DNA of 64,000 bases from Methanobacteriaceae archaeon. Its GTDB lineage: Archaea; Methanobacteriota; Methanobacteria; Methanobacteriales; Methanobacteriaceae. The stretch lies in the NCBI GenBank assembly GCA_030016715.1, contig JASEJD010000007.1, forward strand, positions 26,934 through 90,933. The letters are read 5' to 3'. Within the stretch, counting starts at the first letter, position 1, and each line of letters opens with the position of its first letter. The notes under the pieces were generated by a model. The model had not been told where the DNA came from. It did no database searches and saw only the letters and a list, made by a program, of their open reading frames with translations. The translations under genes and the position numbers were made by a program. This document shows, in pieces, positions 17,544 to 29,002 of this stretch.

Positions 17544-18950
17544 TTAATAGGCATGTTTATTAGTAAAACCAGTACGGAAAGTCATGAAAAATATCTTCAC
17601 ATCAAGCATCAAGGTCCAATTCTCCACATAATACATATCATATTTTATTCTCTCTTTAATGGAGGTATTTCCTCTCCAACCATGAACCTGAGCCCATCCA
17701 GTCATTCCGGGACGCACATGATGCTTAATCATGTATTTGGGTATTTCCTCCCTGAATTTATCCACAAAGTGGGGTCTTTCTGGCCGGGGGCCAATAAGGC
17801 TCATATCCCCCTTTAAAATGTTAAAAAACTGGGGCAACTCATCAATGCTGGTTCTTCTAATAAATGAACCAAAACGGGTTTTTCTAGGATCATCCTCAGT
17901 AGTCCACTTGAACTTCTCTTCCTCCTCATCCTGCACCTTCATACTACGGAATTTATACATCATGAAATTTTTTCTATTAAGTCCCACCCGTTCCTGTTTA
18001 TAAATAATAGGTCCTGGCGAAGTTATTTTAACCAGTATGGCTGTAATTAAGAGAATAGGGGAGGTTATAATTATGGCCAAAATTGCCAAAACAAAATCCA
18101 GGATCCTTTTTATACTCCGGTTGAATGATTCATCCAGTGGAACGTATCTAATATTCATCAATGGAATATCATCTATCATGTCAATATAGGGCCGGGATCT
18201 AAAGTATCGATAATAATCAGGTATAATATCTGCTTTAACCCCATGTTTTTCACATAGATCCACGATAGCTTCTAATAGGCTGTGATGCCGCGGAGATAAG
18301 GTTATAACAACCCGATCAATTTCTTTGGTTAAAAGTATTGGTTCTAGATCTATTATTTTACCTATCACCTCTGAATTTTCTATCCTAGTACCTTGGGGGA
18401 CATTGTCATCTAAAAATCCGATTATTTCATAGCCCACGTACTCATTTTCCATTATCTTACAAGCAAATTTCTCTCCTAGTTCTCCAGCTCCAACCACCAA
18501 TACATGTTTAAGGTTGTATCCTCGGCTTCTAATATATTGTAACCCCTGTCTGATCAGGGTTCTCTCCACAATTGAAAAGCCAGTACTGAAGATGGCAAAC
18601 ATTCCTAATAAAAATCTTGAATAATCAGTTAATTCAAATACAAACAACAAGGTAACTAATACTAATAATCCAATAATATTTACCTTTATTATCTGCAATA
18701 TCTCAGATTTAACACTCTTCTTTGTCCTCTGTGGGGTGTACAATCCGGATATATAATATAATAATAAATACATGGGTAATATAAATAGAAGTGGCAGCAT
18801 ATAATGTTCAAAACCCCAAATAGTCTTACCAAAACCTAATAAATTGGTTTCAAACCGGATATACCATGCCAGAATTAGGGAAAATGTGATGACTAACATG
18901 TCCACAAAAAGCAATATAAAGTTAAAAAAACTTTGATTTTCCCTAATCAT
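17544..18950 (-). CDS. Polyprenyl-phosphate sugar-1-phosphate transferase (WbaP/EpsL type)
   Basis: A 468-residue membrane enzyme that moves a sugar-1-phosphate from a nucleotide sugar to a polyprenyl phosphate, the first step of surface glycan assembly. Residues 1-130 hold four or five membrane helices. About 145-245 is a CoA-binding-like Rossmann domain (VVGAGELGEKFA). About 275-465 is the bacterial sugar transferase domain with YKFRSM, DELPQFFNILKGDMSLIGPR and RPGMTGWAQVHG. All core motifs are intact. It is the last gene of the minus-strand polysaccharide cluster. Confidence 0.92.
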   Translation of the reverse strand: MIRENQSFFNFILLFVDMLVITFSLILAWYIRFETNLLGFGKTIWGFEHYMLPLLFILPMYLLLYYISGLYTPQRTKKSVKSEILQIIKVNIIGLLVLVTLLFVFELTDYSRFLLGMFAIFSTGFSIVERTLIRQGLQYIRSRGYNLKHVLVVGAGELGEKFACKIMENEYVGYEIIGFLDDNVPQGTRIENSEVIGKIIDLEPILLTKEIDRVVITLSPRHHSLLEAIVDLCEKHGVKADIIPDYYRYFRSRPYIDMIDDIPLMNIRYVPLDESFNRSIKRILDFVLAILAIIITSPILLITAILVKITSPGPIIYKQERVGLNRKNFMMYKFRSMKVQDEEEEKFKWTTEDDPRKTRFGSFIRRTSIDELPQFFNILKGDMSLIGPRPERPHFVDKFREEIPKYMIKHHVRPGMTGWAQVHGWRGNTSIKERIKYDMYYVENWTLMLDVKIFFMTFRTGFTNKHAY

Positions 18951-19022
18951 TTCTTCACCATTATATGCCTTAAATTTAATTTATTCAATTCTAATAGTTT
19001 AACACTACCTTAAAGATGGTTT

Positions 19023-19904
19023 TTATGCCTTAAAATTATTTATAAACATCTTAAGTCTGCAGTTTAACTTTATTCCTAAATGAACCAGAGCAGTTACCAA
19101 CCAGCTATACTTATGTTTATAATGTTTATTATAAAATAAATACATTGCTCTATAGAATTCATATATCAGTTTAGGGTTCTCTTTGTGGCTGCTGCTTGAC
19201 CCTTTATAGTGAATCACCTCAGCGTCAGCATAATAAACTATTTTCCATCCTGCAGCTTTTATCCGGTAACACCAATCTATATCTTCACCATACATAAAGA
19301 ATGTTTCATCCAGTAATCCTATTTGGTTTATAACTTCCCTTCTAACCATCATAAAGGCCCCTACTAAACACTCAATTTCATATGTTTCGTTTTCATCTAG
19401 ATAGGTTAAGTTATACCTTCCAAAACGTCTGCTTCTAGGGAAAATTTTAGAAAGACCAGACATACGATAAAATGATACATCCACATCGGGAAAACTTCTG
19501 CGACAAGCTTTATCAAGACTCCCATCAGGTAATAAAACTTTACATCCTAAGGCCCCTATTTTTTCATGGGATTCCATATAATTTACACATTTTTCCAGGC
19601 AATCATCTAGAATTACAGTATCTGAATTTAGTAGTAAAATGTATTTGGCTGAAGATCTTTTTATAGCCACATTATTTGCATGTGCGAAACCATTGTTCTT
19701 GGGATTTGATATAAAAGTAATAATTCCTTGATCTACTTCATCATGAAAATCTTTTTTTAGTTTTTCAAGGCTACCATCTCCAGAAGCATTATCCACAACA
19801 TAAATGTCAAAACTAAGAGAGTGGTCTTTTGTAATAATAGATTCAATAACTTGTTTGGTTAGATGATAAGTTCGATAGTTTACTATGATTATTGATAAAT
19901 CCAT
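19023..19904 (-). CDS. GT2-family glycosyltransferase
   Basis: A 293-residue GT-A fold glycosyltransferase of family 2. [11 protein letters not shown] is the first strand, DNASGDGS marks the nucleotide-binding loop, and LLLNSDT carries the metal-binding acidic motif. The [11 protein letters not shown] segment with ED is the usual catalytic-base region of rhamnosyltransferase-like GT2 enzymes. An AAGGAG box before the ATG confirms the start. No membrane helices are predicted apart from an amphipathic C-terminus. With dTDP-rhamnose genes in the cluster, a rhamnosyl donor is plausible but not shown. Confidence 0.9.
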   Translation of the reverse strand: MDLSIIIVNYRTYHLTKQVIESIITKDHSLSFDIYVVDNASGDGSLEKLKKDFHDEVDQGIITFISNPKNNGFAHANNVAIKRSSAKYILLLNSDTVILDDCLEKCVNYMESHEKIGALGCKVLLPDGSLDKACRRSFPDVDVSFYRMSGLSKIFPRSRRFGRYNLTYLDENETYEIECLVGAFMMVRREVINQIGLLDETFFMYGEDIDWCYRIKAAGWKIVYYADAEVIHYKGSSSSHKENPKLIYEFYRAMYLFYNKHYKHKYSWLVTALVHLGIKLNCRLKMFINNFKA

Positions 19905-20062
19905 TTTTCTTCTCCTTTATCTAACATAATTACACAAAAATTGATCGTAAACAAATATATTCTACATATACACTTGTAATAAACTAATTTTTTCCTGATA
20001 ACTTCAATTAAATTTTAATAAAATTAAAATCGATAATAATATTAAAAATTTAAGTTTATTTT

Positions 20063-21091
20063 TTATTGGATTAAATCTTCTTTTTTCATAATAAAGTTTC
20101 TAAATTCATTAATAGCATAATTTACTCCTTTGTTGATAATATCTCTAGATAAAATGTATATAACCATAATAGTAGTTAAAAATACGTAAGTTAACCCTAA
20201 ATATATATTTTCAAATATAAAACCCAGACCTAAGTATTGTAATAGTGGGGGCAAATAGAAAAGAAAATAAAAATGGAAGACATATATTGAAAGCGAATTT
20301 TTACCAATTTTTGTAAATAAGGTTCGTTTTCTTGTCATTAAAAAAAATAAAATGAGTATAATGCTCATTCTAGATATATATGCAATAATCAATAAAATCA
20401 TTCCTTTTAAGTTTCCTACTCCTACTTCATTAAAGGGCCATGTGAAAGCTAGTATTGCTGCTTTTTGAGATGCAAAAAAAAGAACACTTACAGCTAATAA
20501 TATGATCAAAATTGCTAGTGAAATATACTTATTTTCTAAATTAACCTTTTCTTTAAACTTCTGGAAGTATAAAATTTCTCTAATATGTTTAAAATAGAAT
20601 CCAAAGAGAAATATGGGTAAGTAGAGAACAGCTCTGGAAAGTGAGAAATAATCATTCAGCCCATTCCATGTAGATGCAAGAAGTGCAATAATTATACTAA
20701 AGAAAATAGGGTACTTCAATTTATCTATGGCTGGAAGGAAACTTCTCCACAAAAATAAGCTCATAAGATACCATAATCCCGGGGCTGGGATGATGAATGA
20801 GGACAATGATAACTTTCCATCTAATATTAAATCTGTAAAAATCCACATTATAGTAAATAAGAAATAAGGGATTAATATATTATTAAATGCTTTGACAGTA
20901 TTATCAGGACCAATTTTTGAAAGATATCCGCTTATAAAAACAAAAAGAGGCATACGAATAAATACTATTCCAATAAATATTATGGAAGGAAGAGTTTGGG
21001 GGACTATGGCAGTTTTTTCATAAAAATGTCCTAAAACAACCAAAAATATTGCTAAACCTCGAAGATTATCAATTTTAATATTCCTTATCAT
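20063..21091 (-). CDS. Membrane acyltransferase (acyltransferase-3 / fucose 4-O-acetylase-like)
   Basis: A 342-residue protein with about ten membrane helices. The N-terminal NLRGLAIFLVVLGHFYEK contains the conserved His that follows the first helix in acyltransferase-3 family enzymes, and VFIRMPLFVFISGYLS is the second family motif. Such enzymes O-acetylate sugars of surface polysaccharides with acyl-CoA as donor. It lies between two GT2 genes on the same strand, which supports a role in modifying the glycan made here. Confidence 0.85.
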   Translation of the reverse strand: MIRNIKIDNLRGLAIFLVVLGHFYEKTAIVPQTLPSIIFIGIVFIRMPLFVFISGYLSKIGPDNTVKAFNNILIPYFLFTIMWIFTDLILDGKLSLSSFIIPAPGLWYLMSLFLWRSFLPAIDKLKYPIFFSIIIALLASTWNGLNDYFSLSRAVLYLPIFLFGFYFKHIREILYFQKFKEKVNLENKYISLAILIILLAVSVLFFASQKAAILAFTWPFNEVGVGNLKGMILLIIAYISRMSIILILFFLMTRKRTLFTKIGKNSLSIYVFHFYFLFYLPPLLQYLGLGFIFENIYLGLTYVFLTTIMVIYILSRDIINKGVNYAINEFRNFIMKKEDLIQ

Positions 21092-21134
21092 GAGTAAACC
21101 AACTTATATCATTATTATAATTAAAAATTCTAAA

Positions 21135-22100
21135 TTAGAAAAAAAAGAATTTCAGAGCATTTTTTATAAGTAACCATTCAATTTTGAGATAATTATAAAG
21201 ATTTACATTTTCATATTCTACTTTATTTATTCTATTTAATGTATTAAATCCTTCTTTTAGAGATTTAATGTAGATATGTCCATATCCTTTTCTAATAAAA
21301 AAAATATATTTAATAAAAAATCCTATAAGGATGAAAATAAAATTAAATATTAATTGGGGCCAGGGCATATTTTTATAGGCAATATAAACATTGTTACGGG
21401 TGGCTAATCTGATTTTAAACTCATTGTATCGACTACCACTACTTGCACTACCTACATGATAAACAATAGCCTCGGGACAGTATATACATTTATAACCATA
21501 TATACGTGCCCGATAACTTATATCCACATCCTCCAAATAGGCAAAGAAATTCTCATCAAAGTATCCTATTTTGTCTAAAATAGTTTTTCTGTAGAGTGAA
21601 GCGCCAGCACAAGCACTAAAAGTTTCCCTTTTTTTATTGTATTTATCTGGAGATTTTCCATAACCTACCCTTTTGGTCCAGCCCATTAAAGAGTATTCAT
21701 CCCCTGCATCATCCATTTTTGAATGGTCATGATACTGTATCATCTTAGAAGTTACTGCAAAGATAGAATTTTCATTTTTTATGCATTTATAAAGATTTAA
21801 AATACATTTTACATCTAATTGTGTATCGTTATTGAGAATTAAAATATAATCAGCTGACGAATTATTAATTCCTAAATTTACGGCTGCAGCAAAACCTATG
21901 TTGGTATTTTTTTTTATTAAATTTATTTCAGGATAATTTTTTTTAATAAATTCAACGCTTCCATCTTCTGATGCATTATCAATTATAGTAATATCATAAT
22001 TGGGATAATTTTGTGTTTTGATTGAATCTAAACATTCTTTTAAGAATGTTTTCCCATTATAATTAGGAATTATTATGTTAATTTTACTTGATTTATCCAT
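21135..22100 (-). CDS. GT2-family glycosyltransferase
   Basis: A 321-residue GT2 enzyme with IIIPNYNGKTFLKEC at the N-terminus, DNASEDGS, LILNNDT, and AYLEDVDISYRAR as the acceptor-side acidic motif. A hydrophobic segment near residues 245-270 (LIFNFIFILIGFFIKYIFF) could anchor it to the membrane. AGGT lies about 7 bases before the ATG. It is close in type to the GT2 gene at 19.0-19.9 kb, so both may act in consecutive steps. Confidence 0.9.
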   Translation of the reverse strand: MDKSSKINIIIPNYNGKTFLKECLDSIKTQNYPNYDITIIDNASEDGSVEFIKKNYPEINLIKKNTNIGFAAAVNLGINNSSADYILILNNDTQLDVKCILNLYKCIKNENSIFAVTSKMIQYHDHSKMDDAGDEYSLMGWTKRVGYGKSPDKYNKKRETFSACAGASLYRKTILDKIGYFDENFFAYLEDVDISYRARIYGYKCIYCPEAIVYHVGSASSGSRYNEFKIRLATRNNVYIAYKNMPWPQLIFNFIFILIGFFIKYIFFIRKGYGHIYIKSLKEGFNTLNRINKVEYENVNLYNYLKIEWLLIKNALKFFFF

Positions 22101-22309
22101 ATATTTGACCTAACAATTTGTCATTATAAATGAGTTAGTTTATAAGAATTTTATTTTACTGTTGAAATCATTATTAATTATTAAAACTTATTTTCTCATG
22201 GTATTAGCGTATTAATTATTATATTAGTTTAAAAAAGCATTTTTTACTATTAATAATTTAATTAAAGTTTTTTTATTGAATAATTTTAAAAAATCTTCAA
22301 ATATTTAAC

Positions 22310-23041
22310 TTAAGATTCGTCATATGCATTACAAACTTCTTCTACATCTCCTTGCATTTTTATTCGACCTTTTTCAAGCCATATGGCTCTGTTACAAAGT
22401 TCTTTCACTTGATCGATGGAATGAGATACATATAAGACAGTTATTCCCTTATCAAAAAGAGACGTTATTCTTTTTTGACTTTTTTTACGAAATTTAGCAT
22501 CACCTACTGATAATACTTCGTCTAAAATAAGTAGATCTGGTTCTACCATGGTAGCTATAGAAAAACCTAATCGGGCTCTCATACCAGATGAATAATTTTT
22601 TATAGGTACATCAATAAATTTTCCTATCTCAGAGAACTCTACAATTTCATCATACTTTTCTCTTAAAAATTCTTTACTATACCCTAAAATAGCTCCATTT
22701 AGAAATATATTTTCTCTTCCTGTGTAGTTACTGTCAAAACCAGCACCTAACTCTAATAAAGGAACAAGTCTGCCTTTTGTCTTAACAGTACCTTCGGTTG
22801 GTTTCATTACACCGGAAATTATCTTGAGAAGAGTGCTTTTACCAGCTCCATTTAAACCGATAATTCCAACCCTATCCCCTTTTTCAACTTCAAAAGAGAT
22901 ATTTTTAAGGGCCCAAAACTCTTGATATAGAAGTTCTCTTTTTAAAAGTTTTATAATGTACTCTTTAAGATTATCTACTTTTTCAGCACTTAAATTAAAT
23001 TCCATTCCCACATTCTTAACCTTGATTACTGTCTCTCCCAA
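22310..23041 (-). CDS. Polysaccharide ABC exporter, ATP-binding subunit (Wzt/TagH type)
   Basis: A 243-residue ABC ATPase that powers export of a lipid-linked polysaccharide. Walker A is GLNGAGKST, the signature is YSSGMRARLGFS and Walker B is LLILDEVLSVGD, all as in the Wzt/TagH family. It lacks the C-terminal glycan-binding domain of E. coli O9a Wzt, like short TagH-type proteins. The start is set by AGGTGAT (23045-23051 on the plus strand) 3 bases before TTG at 23041; an in-frame TTG at 23065 would add eight residues but lacks such a site. It follows its permease gene directly. Confidence 0.92.
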   Translation of the reverse strand: MGETVIKVKNVGMEFNLSAEKVDNLKEYIIKLLKRELLYQEFWALKNISFEVEKGDRVGIIGLNGAGKSTLLKIISGVMKPTEGTVKTKGRLVPLLELGAGFDSNYTGRENIFLNGAILGYSKEFLREKYDEIVEFSEIGKFIDVPIKNYSSGMRARLGFSIATMVEPDLLILDEVLSVGDAKFRKKSQKRITSLFDKGITVLYVSHSIDQVKELCNRAIWLEKGRIKMQGDVEEVCNAYDES

Positions 23042-23066
23042 TTCATCACCTAATATTATATTCAAT

Positions 23067-23864
23067 TTATATGTAAAGTATAAATTTGTCCTGATAATGA
23101 TAAAAAAAGTATATTCCCATAATAAGGATAATTACAGATGTAAAAGTAGCATATAACAACGGTTTTAGGGGAAACATTGTTCCATAATAGAATGAATCCC
23201 GAAATAAGGTTATTATTACAAAAATAGGGTTCAATTCAAATAAAAAACGGTAATTATCCGGAATAATTTCAATTGGGTAGAATATTGCACTTCCATACAT
23301 CAAAAGTGTAAGAAATATTCCATATAAATGTTCCATATCTCTGAAAAATACAGAAACTGTTGCCAACAACAGACCTGCTCCTAAAGTAAACATGAACAAT
23401 AAGATAAGTGGTATGACTGCTAGAGCAATATATATGGTAAAATTTGCTTGAGTGGCAATCATTACCACAAACAAAACTATAAGTGAAATTCCAAATGTAA
23501 CGAAACTAGATAAAACTGAACCTAGAGTATACATATATTTAGGAACATATACCTTTTTTATGATAGCTGCATTACTTTTTATAGAATTCATAGCTGTTTT
23601 ACTTCCACCTGAATAAAATTCGTATACTAAACGACCAGATAATAAATATACTGGATAATTTTCTATTCTACCACCAAAAAGAGTGGAGAATACTATTGTT
23701 AAAACTATCATGGATAATAAGGGCTGTAGGAAACTCCATAATATTCCGAGCACAGATCGTCTGTATTTAATCTTTATATCTCTTTTTACTAGTTCTGAAA
23801 GTAAATATTTATATTTATTAAAATTCAAGATAAATCTGTGCTGAAATTTGTCAACGAGTATCAT
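23067..23864 (-). CDS. Polysaccharide ABC exporter, permease subunit (Wzm/TagG type)
   Basis: A 265-residue ABC-2 membrane protein with six helices. The amphipathic N-terminal stretch LVKRDIKIKYRRSVLGILWSF (read in two parts) is the hallmark of Wzm/TagG/RfbA permeases. AAGGAATTATT before the ATG is the ribosome site. It pairs with the ATPase that follows and should carry a completed glycan, built on a polyprenyl carrier, across the membrane. Confidence 0.92.
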   Translation of the reverse strand: MILVDKFQHRFILNFNKYKYLLSELVKRDIKIKYRRSVLGILWSFLQPLLSMIVLTIVFSTLFGGRIENYPVYLLSGRLVYEFYSGGSKTAMNSIKSNAAIIKKVYVPKYMYTLGSVLSSFVTFGISLIVLFVVMIATQANFTIYIALAVIPLILLFMFTLGAGLLLATVSVFFRDMEHLYGIFLTLLMYGSAIFYPIEIIPDNYRFLFELNPIFVIITLFRDSFYYGTMFPLKPLLYATFTSVIILIMGIYFFYHYQDKFILYI

Positions 23865-23922
23865 AATAATTCCTTTAATTGATATTTAGAAAATCTTAAA
23901 TAAACACTTAATGTTTGTAAAG

Positions 23923-25254
<1,332 letters not shown>

Positions 25255-25461
25255 TTTACCACATAAAAAAATTTAACCTTTATCAATTTACGAATTTATT
25301 AATTAATTAAAAAATTATCAAGTTTATATTATTATTTCTTAATGTTAAAATTTTATATTAATCATTTCATGATATTAAATTCACATGAAGATAGAGATTC
25401 CTAATTTATTTAGATAATTTATCCATATCCTATTTATTATAACTTAAAATTTATCAATATT

Positions 25462-27155
25462 ATATATCTTTTTTTTAGGTGTCCCATGGTGCTTTTTGGT
25501 ATCCGAGTTTTTTTCTTTCTTCTTTTGTCCATTGGTTTTTTATAAACATGGTTTTGTATTCTGTTGTTTGGTTTTCTTTTTTTAGGTGGTTGGTTGATTT
25601 TTGGAGTTTGTGATATACTATTGCTTCGCTGGTGTGGTAGATTTTCTGGTTCATTATGTGTCGTATGTAGTTACAATAGATGCGGTCGGATCGGTAGTGT
25701 CTTCCGTATTCGGGGTCTAATCCTAGTGATTGGTTTAGTGTTGTTCTTTTAATGTAGGTGCAGAAGAATGGTGCGAAGTTGAGTTCTAGTATTTTTCCTG
25801 AGTGGAATAGTGGTGGGTTTATAATGTTTTTGTGATGTGCAGAGGGGTTTACGTCGCATTCGTAATCTGGGTTGGCGTAGGGTACGTGTGTGGTTATGGT
25901 GGGTGTTCCTGCGGGTAGTACTTGTTGTGGTACTATAATACCACATTCTGGTAGTTCGTAGGCTTTTTTTTGCATGATTTCGATTGAGTTTGGGGTGATT
26001 ATGGCGTCGTTGTTGAGTATTAGTATGTCGTTTTGGGGTTTGCTTATTTTTATTCCTTGGTTTATGGCGTATGTAAATCCGTAGTTGGTTTTGTTTAGTA
26101 TGAGTTTTATTTTATTTTTTGTTTCTAGTTTTTTAAGATATTCTATTACGGATTTGTTGCTGTTGTTGTCTATTACTATGATCTCTAACCATTCACGTTT
26201 TGGTTTTAGGAGTGATTTGATGCATTCTTTTAGGTCTTCTAGTGATTCGTAGCTGGGTATGATGGCGCTTACATTTTTTTTTGTTTCAATGTTTTTTAAT
26301 GGGGTTTCTCGGTTTTTTATGCGTTTTTCTTGTTTTTGTCGTAGTTTTTTTAGGTGGATGTTTAGTTGGGGGTTGTTGGTGATAGTGTTGGGTGCTTTGT
26401 CGTAGTAATAGTGGGATAGTAGTATGGGTATGGAGTATATTTGTGATGTTTCAGCTATTTGTAGGATGTAGTCCCAGTCTACGTAGCGTTTTAGGTTTTC
26501 GTCGAATCCTCCCAGTGTTTCGTATACTTCTTTTTTGTGGCAGAATGTGTTTAAGTCGATGTAGTTTCTGTTTTGTAGTAATGATTTGTTGTAACTGCCG
26601 TATCGGATTGCAAATGGATTTTTTTGTTCTCCGCGGTATAATAGTTGGCCTCCGTATATGGCGTCGGCGTTGGGTAGTTTTTGGAATGCTCCTATCATTG
26701 CTTCTAGGTAGCGGGGGTCCCATGTGTTGTCTGAGTCGAGGTATGATATATATTGGCCTTTTGCATTTTTGAGTCCTTGGTTTCGGGCATGGGATACTCC
26801 TTGGCATTTTTTGTTTTTTAGTAGTTTGATTCGTTGGTCTTTTATTTTTTGAATTATTTTTGTGGTGTTGTCGGTGCTGCCGTCGTCGATGATTATTAAT
26901 TCAAAGTTTTTATAGTTTTGTTTTAGCACGGAGTTTATGGCGGTTTTTATGATGTTTTGGCGGTTGTGTGTGGGCATTATAATGGATATGAGTGGTGGGT
27001 TTTCTTTAGGTGTTTGTTGGGTTAGATATTGGGTTATGTTTTCCATTGTAGCGAAGCATCTTTTGTCTTCTTCGCGGAAGGGGGCGTGTATTACTGGTTG
27101 TGTGTATGATGATGCTAAAAAGCCTTCAAAATCATCAAAAACACGATCATGACTC
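25462..27155. repeat. 1,694-base glycosyltransferase module, copy 1
   Basis: Bases 25462-27155 and 27309-29002 (offset 1,847) appear identical by eye, with no difference seen in the encoded protein or in frames on the opposite strand. Homology ends sharply at ATATATC on the left and GACTC on the right. It carries the last 560 codons of each host gene. Confidence 0.9.
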
Positions 27156-27256
27156 GTATTTTCAAAAATTCTTCCTTTAGATTTTTTGGTAATTTTTTTA
27201 AGTAATGATTTTACTCTAGTAATATTATTATTAAAAAAATAAATCTTTTTCATCAT
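25475..27256 (-). CDS. Two-domain GT2 glycosyltransferase (duplicated module)
   Basis: A 593-residue protein of two GT2 domains. The first begins at about residue 90 (ISIIMPTHNRQN) with DDGSTDN and the acidic LDSDN at 172-176. The second begins at about 329 (SAIIPSYESLED) with DNNSN and LILNNDA. Residues 1-33 are unique; from 34 to the end it is identical to the last 560 residues of the next gene. Its coding strand is rich in A and C, giving many ACA, CAN and CCN codons, unlike the A/T-rich neighbours. The unique N-terminus (KIYFFNNNITRVKSLLKK) looks like a short leftover of another gene. Confidence 0.88.
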   Translation of the reverse strand: MMKKIYFFNNNITRVKSLLKKITKKSKGRIFENTSHDRVFDDFEGFLASSYTQPVIHAPFREEDKRCFATMENITQYLTQQTPKENPPLISIIMPTHNRQNIIKTAINSVLKQNYKNFELIIIDDGSTDNTTKIIQKIKDQRIKLLKNKKCQGVSHARNQGLKNAKGQYISYLDSDNTWDPRYLEAMIGAFQKLPNADAIYGGQLLYRGEQKNPFAIRYGSYNKSLLQNRNYIDLNTFCHKKEVYETLGGFDENLKRYVDWDYILQIAETSQIYSIPILLSHYYYDKAPNTITNNPQLNIHLKKLRQKQEKRIKNRETPLKNIETKKNVSAIIPSYESLEDLKECIKSLLKPKREWLEIIVIDNNSNKSVIEYLKKLETKNKIKLILNKTNYGFTYAINQGIKISKPQNDILILNNDAIITPNSIEIMQKKAYELPECGIIVPQQVLPAGTPTITTHVPYANPDYECDVNPSAHHKNIINPPLFHSGKILELNFAPFFCTYIKRTTLNQSLGLDPEYGRHYRSDRIYCNYIRHIMNQKIYHTSEAIVYHKLQKSTNHLKKENQTTEYKTMFIKNQWTKEERKKLGYQKAPWDT

Positions 27257-27308
27257 ACATTCTCCATCACATTAAATGAAATCCCCATCACAAATAAAAT
27301 TGGCAATA
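27156..27308. other. 153-base unique spacer between the duplicated modules
   Basis: This holds the first 33 codons of the shorter glycosyltransferase gene (ATG at 27254-27256) and about 50 bases before the stop of the longer gene. There is no sign of insertion-sequence ends or a target-site duplication. Confidence 0.6.
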
Positions 27309-29002
27309 ATATATCTTTTTTTTAGGTGTCCCATGGTGCTTTTTGGTATCCGAGTTTTTTTCTTTCTTCTTTTGTCCATTGGTTTTTTATAAACATGGTT
27401 TTGTATTCTGTTGTTTGGTTTTCTTTTTTTAGGTGGTTGGTTGATTTTTGGAGTTTGTGATATACTATTGCTTCGCTGGTGTGGTAGATTTTCTGGTTCA
27501 TTATGTGTCGTATGTAGTTACAATAGATGCGGTCGGATCGGTAGTGTCTTCCGTATTCGGGGTCTAATCCTAGTGATTGGTTTAGTGTTGTTCTTTTAAT
27601 GTAGGTGCAGAAGAATGGTGCGAAGTTGAGTTCTAGTATTTTTCCTGAGTGGAATAGTGGTGGGTTTATAATGTTTTTGTGATGTGCAGAGGGGTTTACG
27701 TCGCATTCGTAATCTGGGTTGGCGTAGGGTACGTGTGTGGTTATGGTGGGTGTTCCTGCGGGTAGTACTTGTTGTGGTACTATAATACCACATTCTGGTA
27801 GTTCGTAGGCTTTTTTTTGCATGATTTCGATTGAGTTTGGGGTGATTATGGCGTCGTTGTTGAGTATTAGTATGTCGTTTTGGGGTTTGCTTATTTTTAT
27901 TCCTTGGTTTATGGCGTATGTAAATCCGTAGTTGGTTTTGTTTAGTATGAGTTTTATTTTATTTTTTGTTTCTAGTTTTTTAAGATATTCTATTACGGAT
28001 TTGTTGCTGTTGTTGTCTATTACTATGATCTCTAACCATTCACGTTTTGGTTTTAGGAGTGATTTGATGCATTCTTTTAGGTCTTCTAGTGATTCGTAGC
28101 TGGGTATGATGGCGCTTACATTTTTTTTTGTTTCAATGTTTTTTAATGGGGTTTCTCGGTTTTTTATGCGTTTTTCTTGTTTTTGTCGTAGTTTTTTTAG
28201 GTGGATGTTTAGTTGGGGGTTGTTGGTGATAGTGTTGGGTGCTTTGTCGTAGTAATAGTGGGATAGTAGTATGGGTATGGAGTATATTTGTGATGTTTCA
28301 GCTATTTGTAGGATGTAGTCCCAGTCTACGTAGCGTTTTAGGTTTTCGTCGAATCCTCCCAGTGTTTCGTATACTTCTTTTTTGTGGCAGAATGTGTTTA
28401 AGTCGATGTAGTTTCTGTTTTGTAGTAATGATTTGTTGTAACTGCCGTATCGGATTGCAAATGGATTTTTTTGTTCTCCGCGGTATAATAGTTGGCCTCC
28501 GTATATGGCGTCGGCGTTGGGTAGTTTTTGGAATGCTCCTATCATTGCTTCTAGGTAGCGGGGGTCCCATGTGTTGTCTGAGTCGAGGTATGATATATAT
28601 TGGCCTTTTGCATTTTTGAGTCCTTGGTTTCGGGCATGGGATACTCCTTGGCATTTTTTGTTTTTTAGTAGTTTGATTCGTTGGTCTTTTATTTTTTGAA
28701 TTATTTTTGTGGTGTTGTCGGTGCTGCCGTCGTCGATGATTATTAATTCAAAGTTTTTATAGTTTTGTTTTAGCACGGAGTTTATGGCGGTTTTTATGAT
28801 GTTTTGGCGGTTGTGTGTGGGCATTATAATGGATATGAGTGGTGGGTTTTCTTTAGGTGTTTGTTGGGTTAGATATTGGGTTATGTTTTCCATTGTAGCG
28901 AAGCATCTTTTGTCTTCTTCGCGGAAGGGGGCGTGTATTACTGGTTGTGTGTATGATGATGCTAAAAAGCCTTCAAAATCATCAAAAACACGATCATGAC
29001 TC
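27309..29002. repeat. 1,694-base glycosyltransferase module, copy 2
   Basis: This is the second copy of 25462-27155. It forms the C-terminal half of the 1,185-residue protein and keeps its reading frame through to the same stop codon. Confidence 0.9.

Noticed and set aside
25564..29000. Open frames on the plus strand inside the duplicated module (for example 26392-26772, 28239-28619)
   Set aside because: They occur in identical pairs opposite an intact GT2 gene, have no ribosome sites and follow from the skewed base composition.
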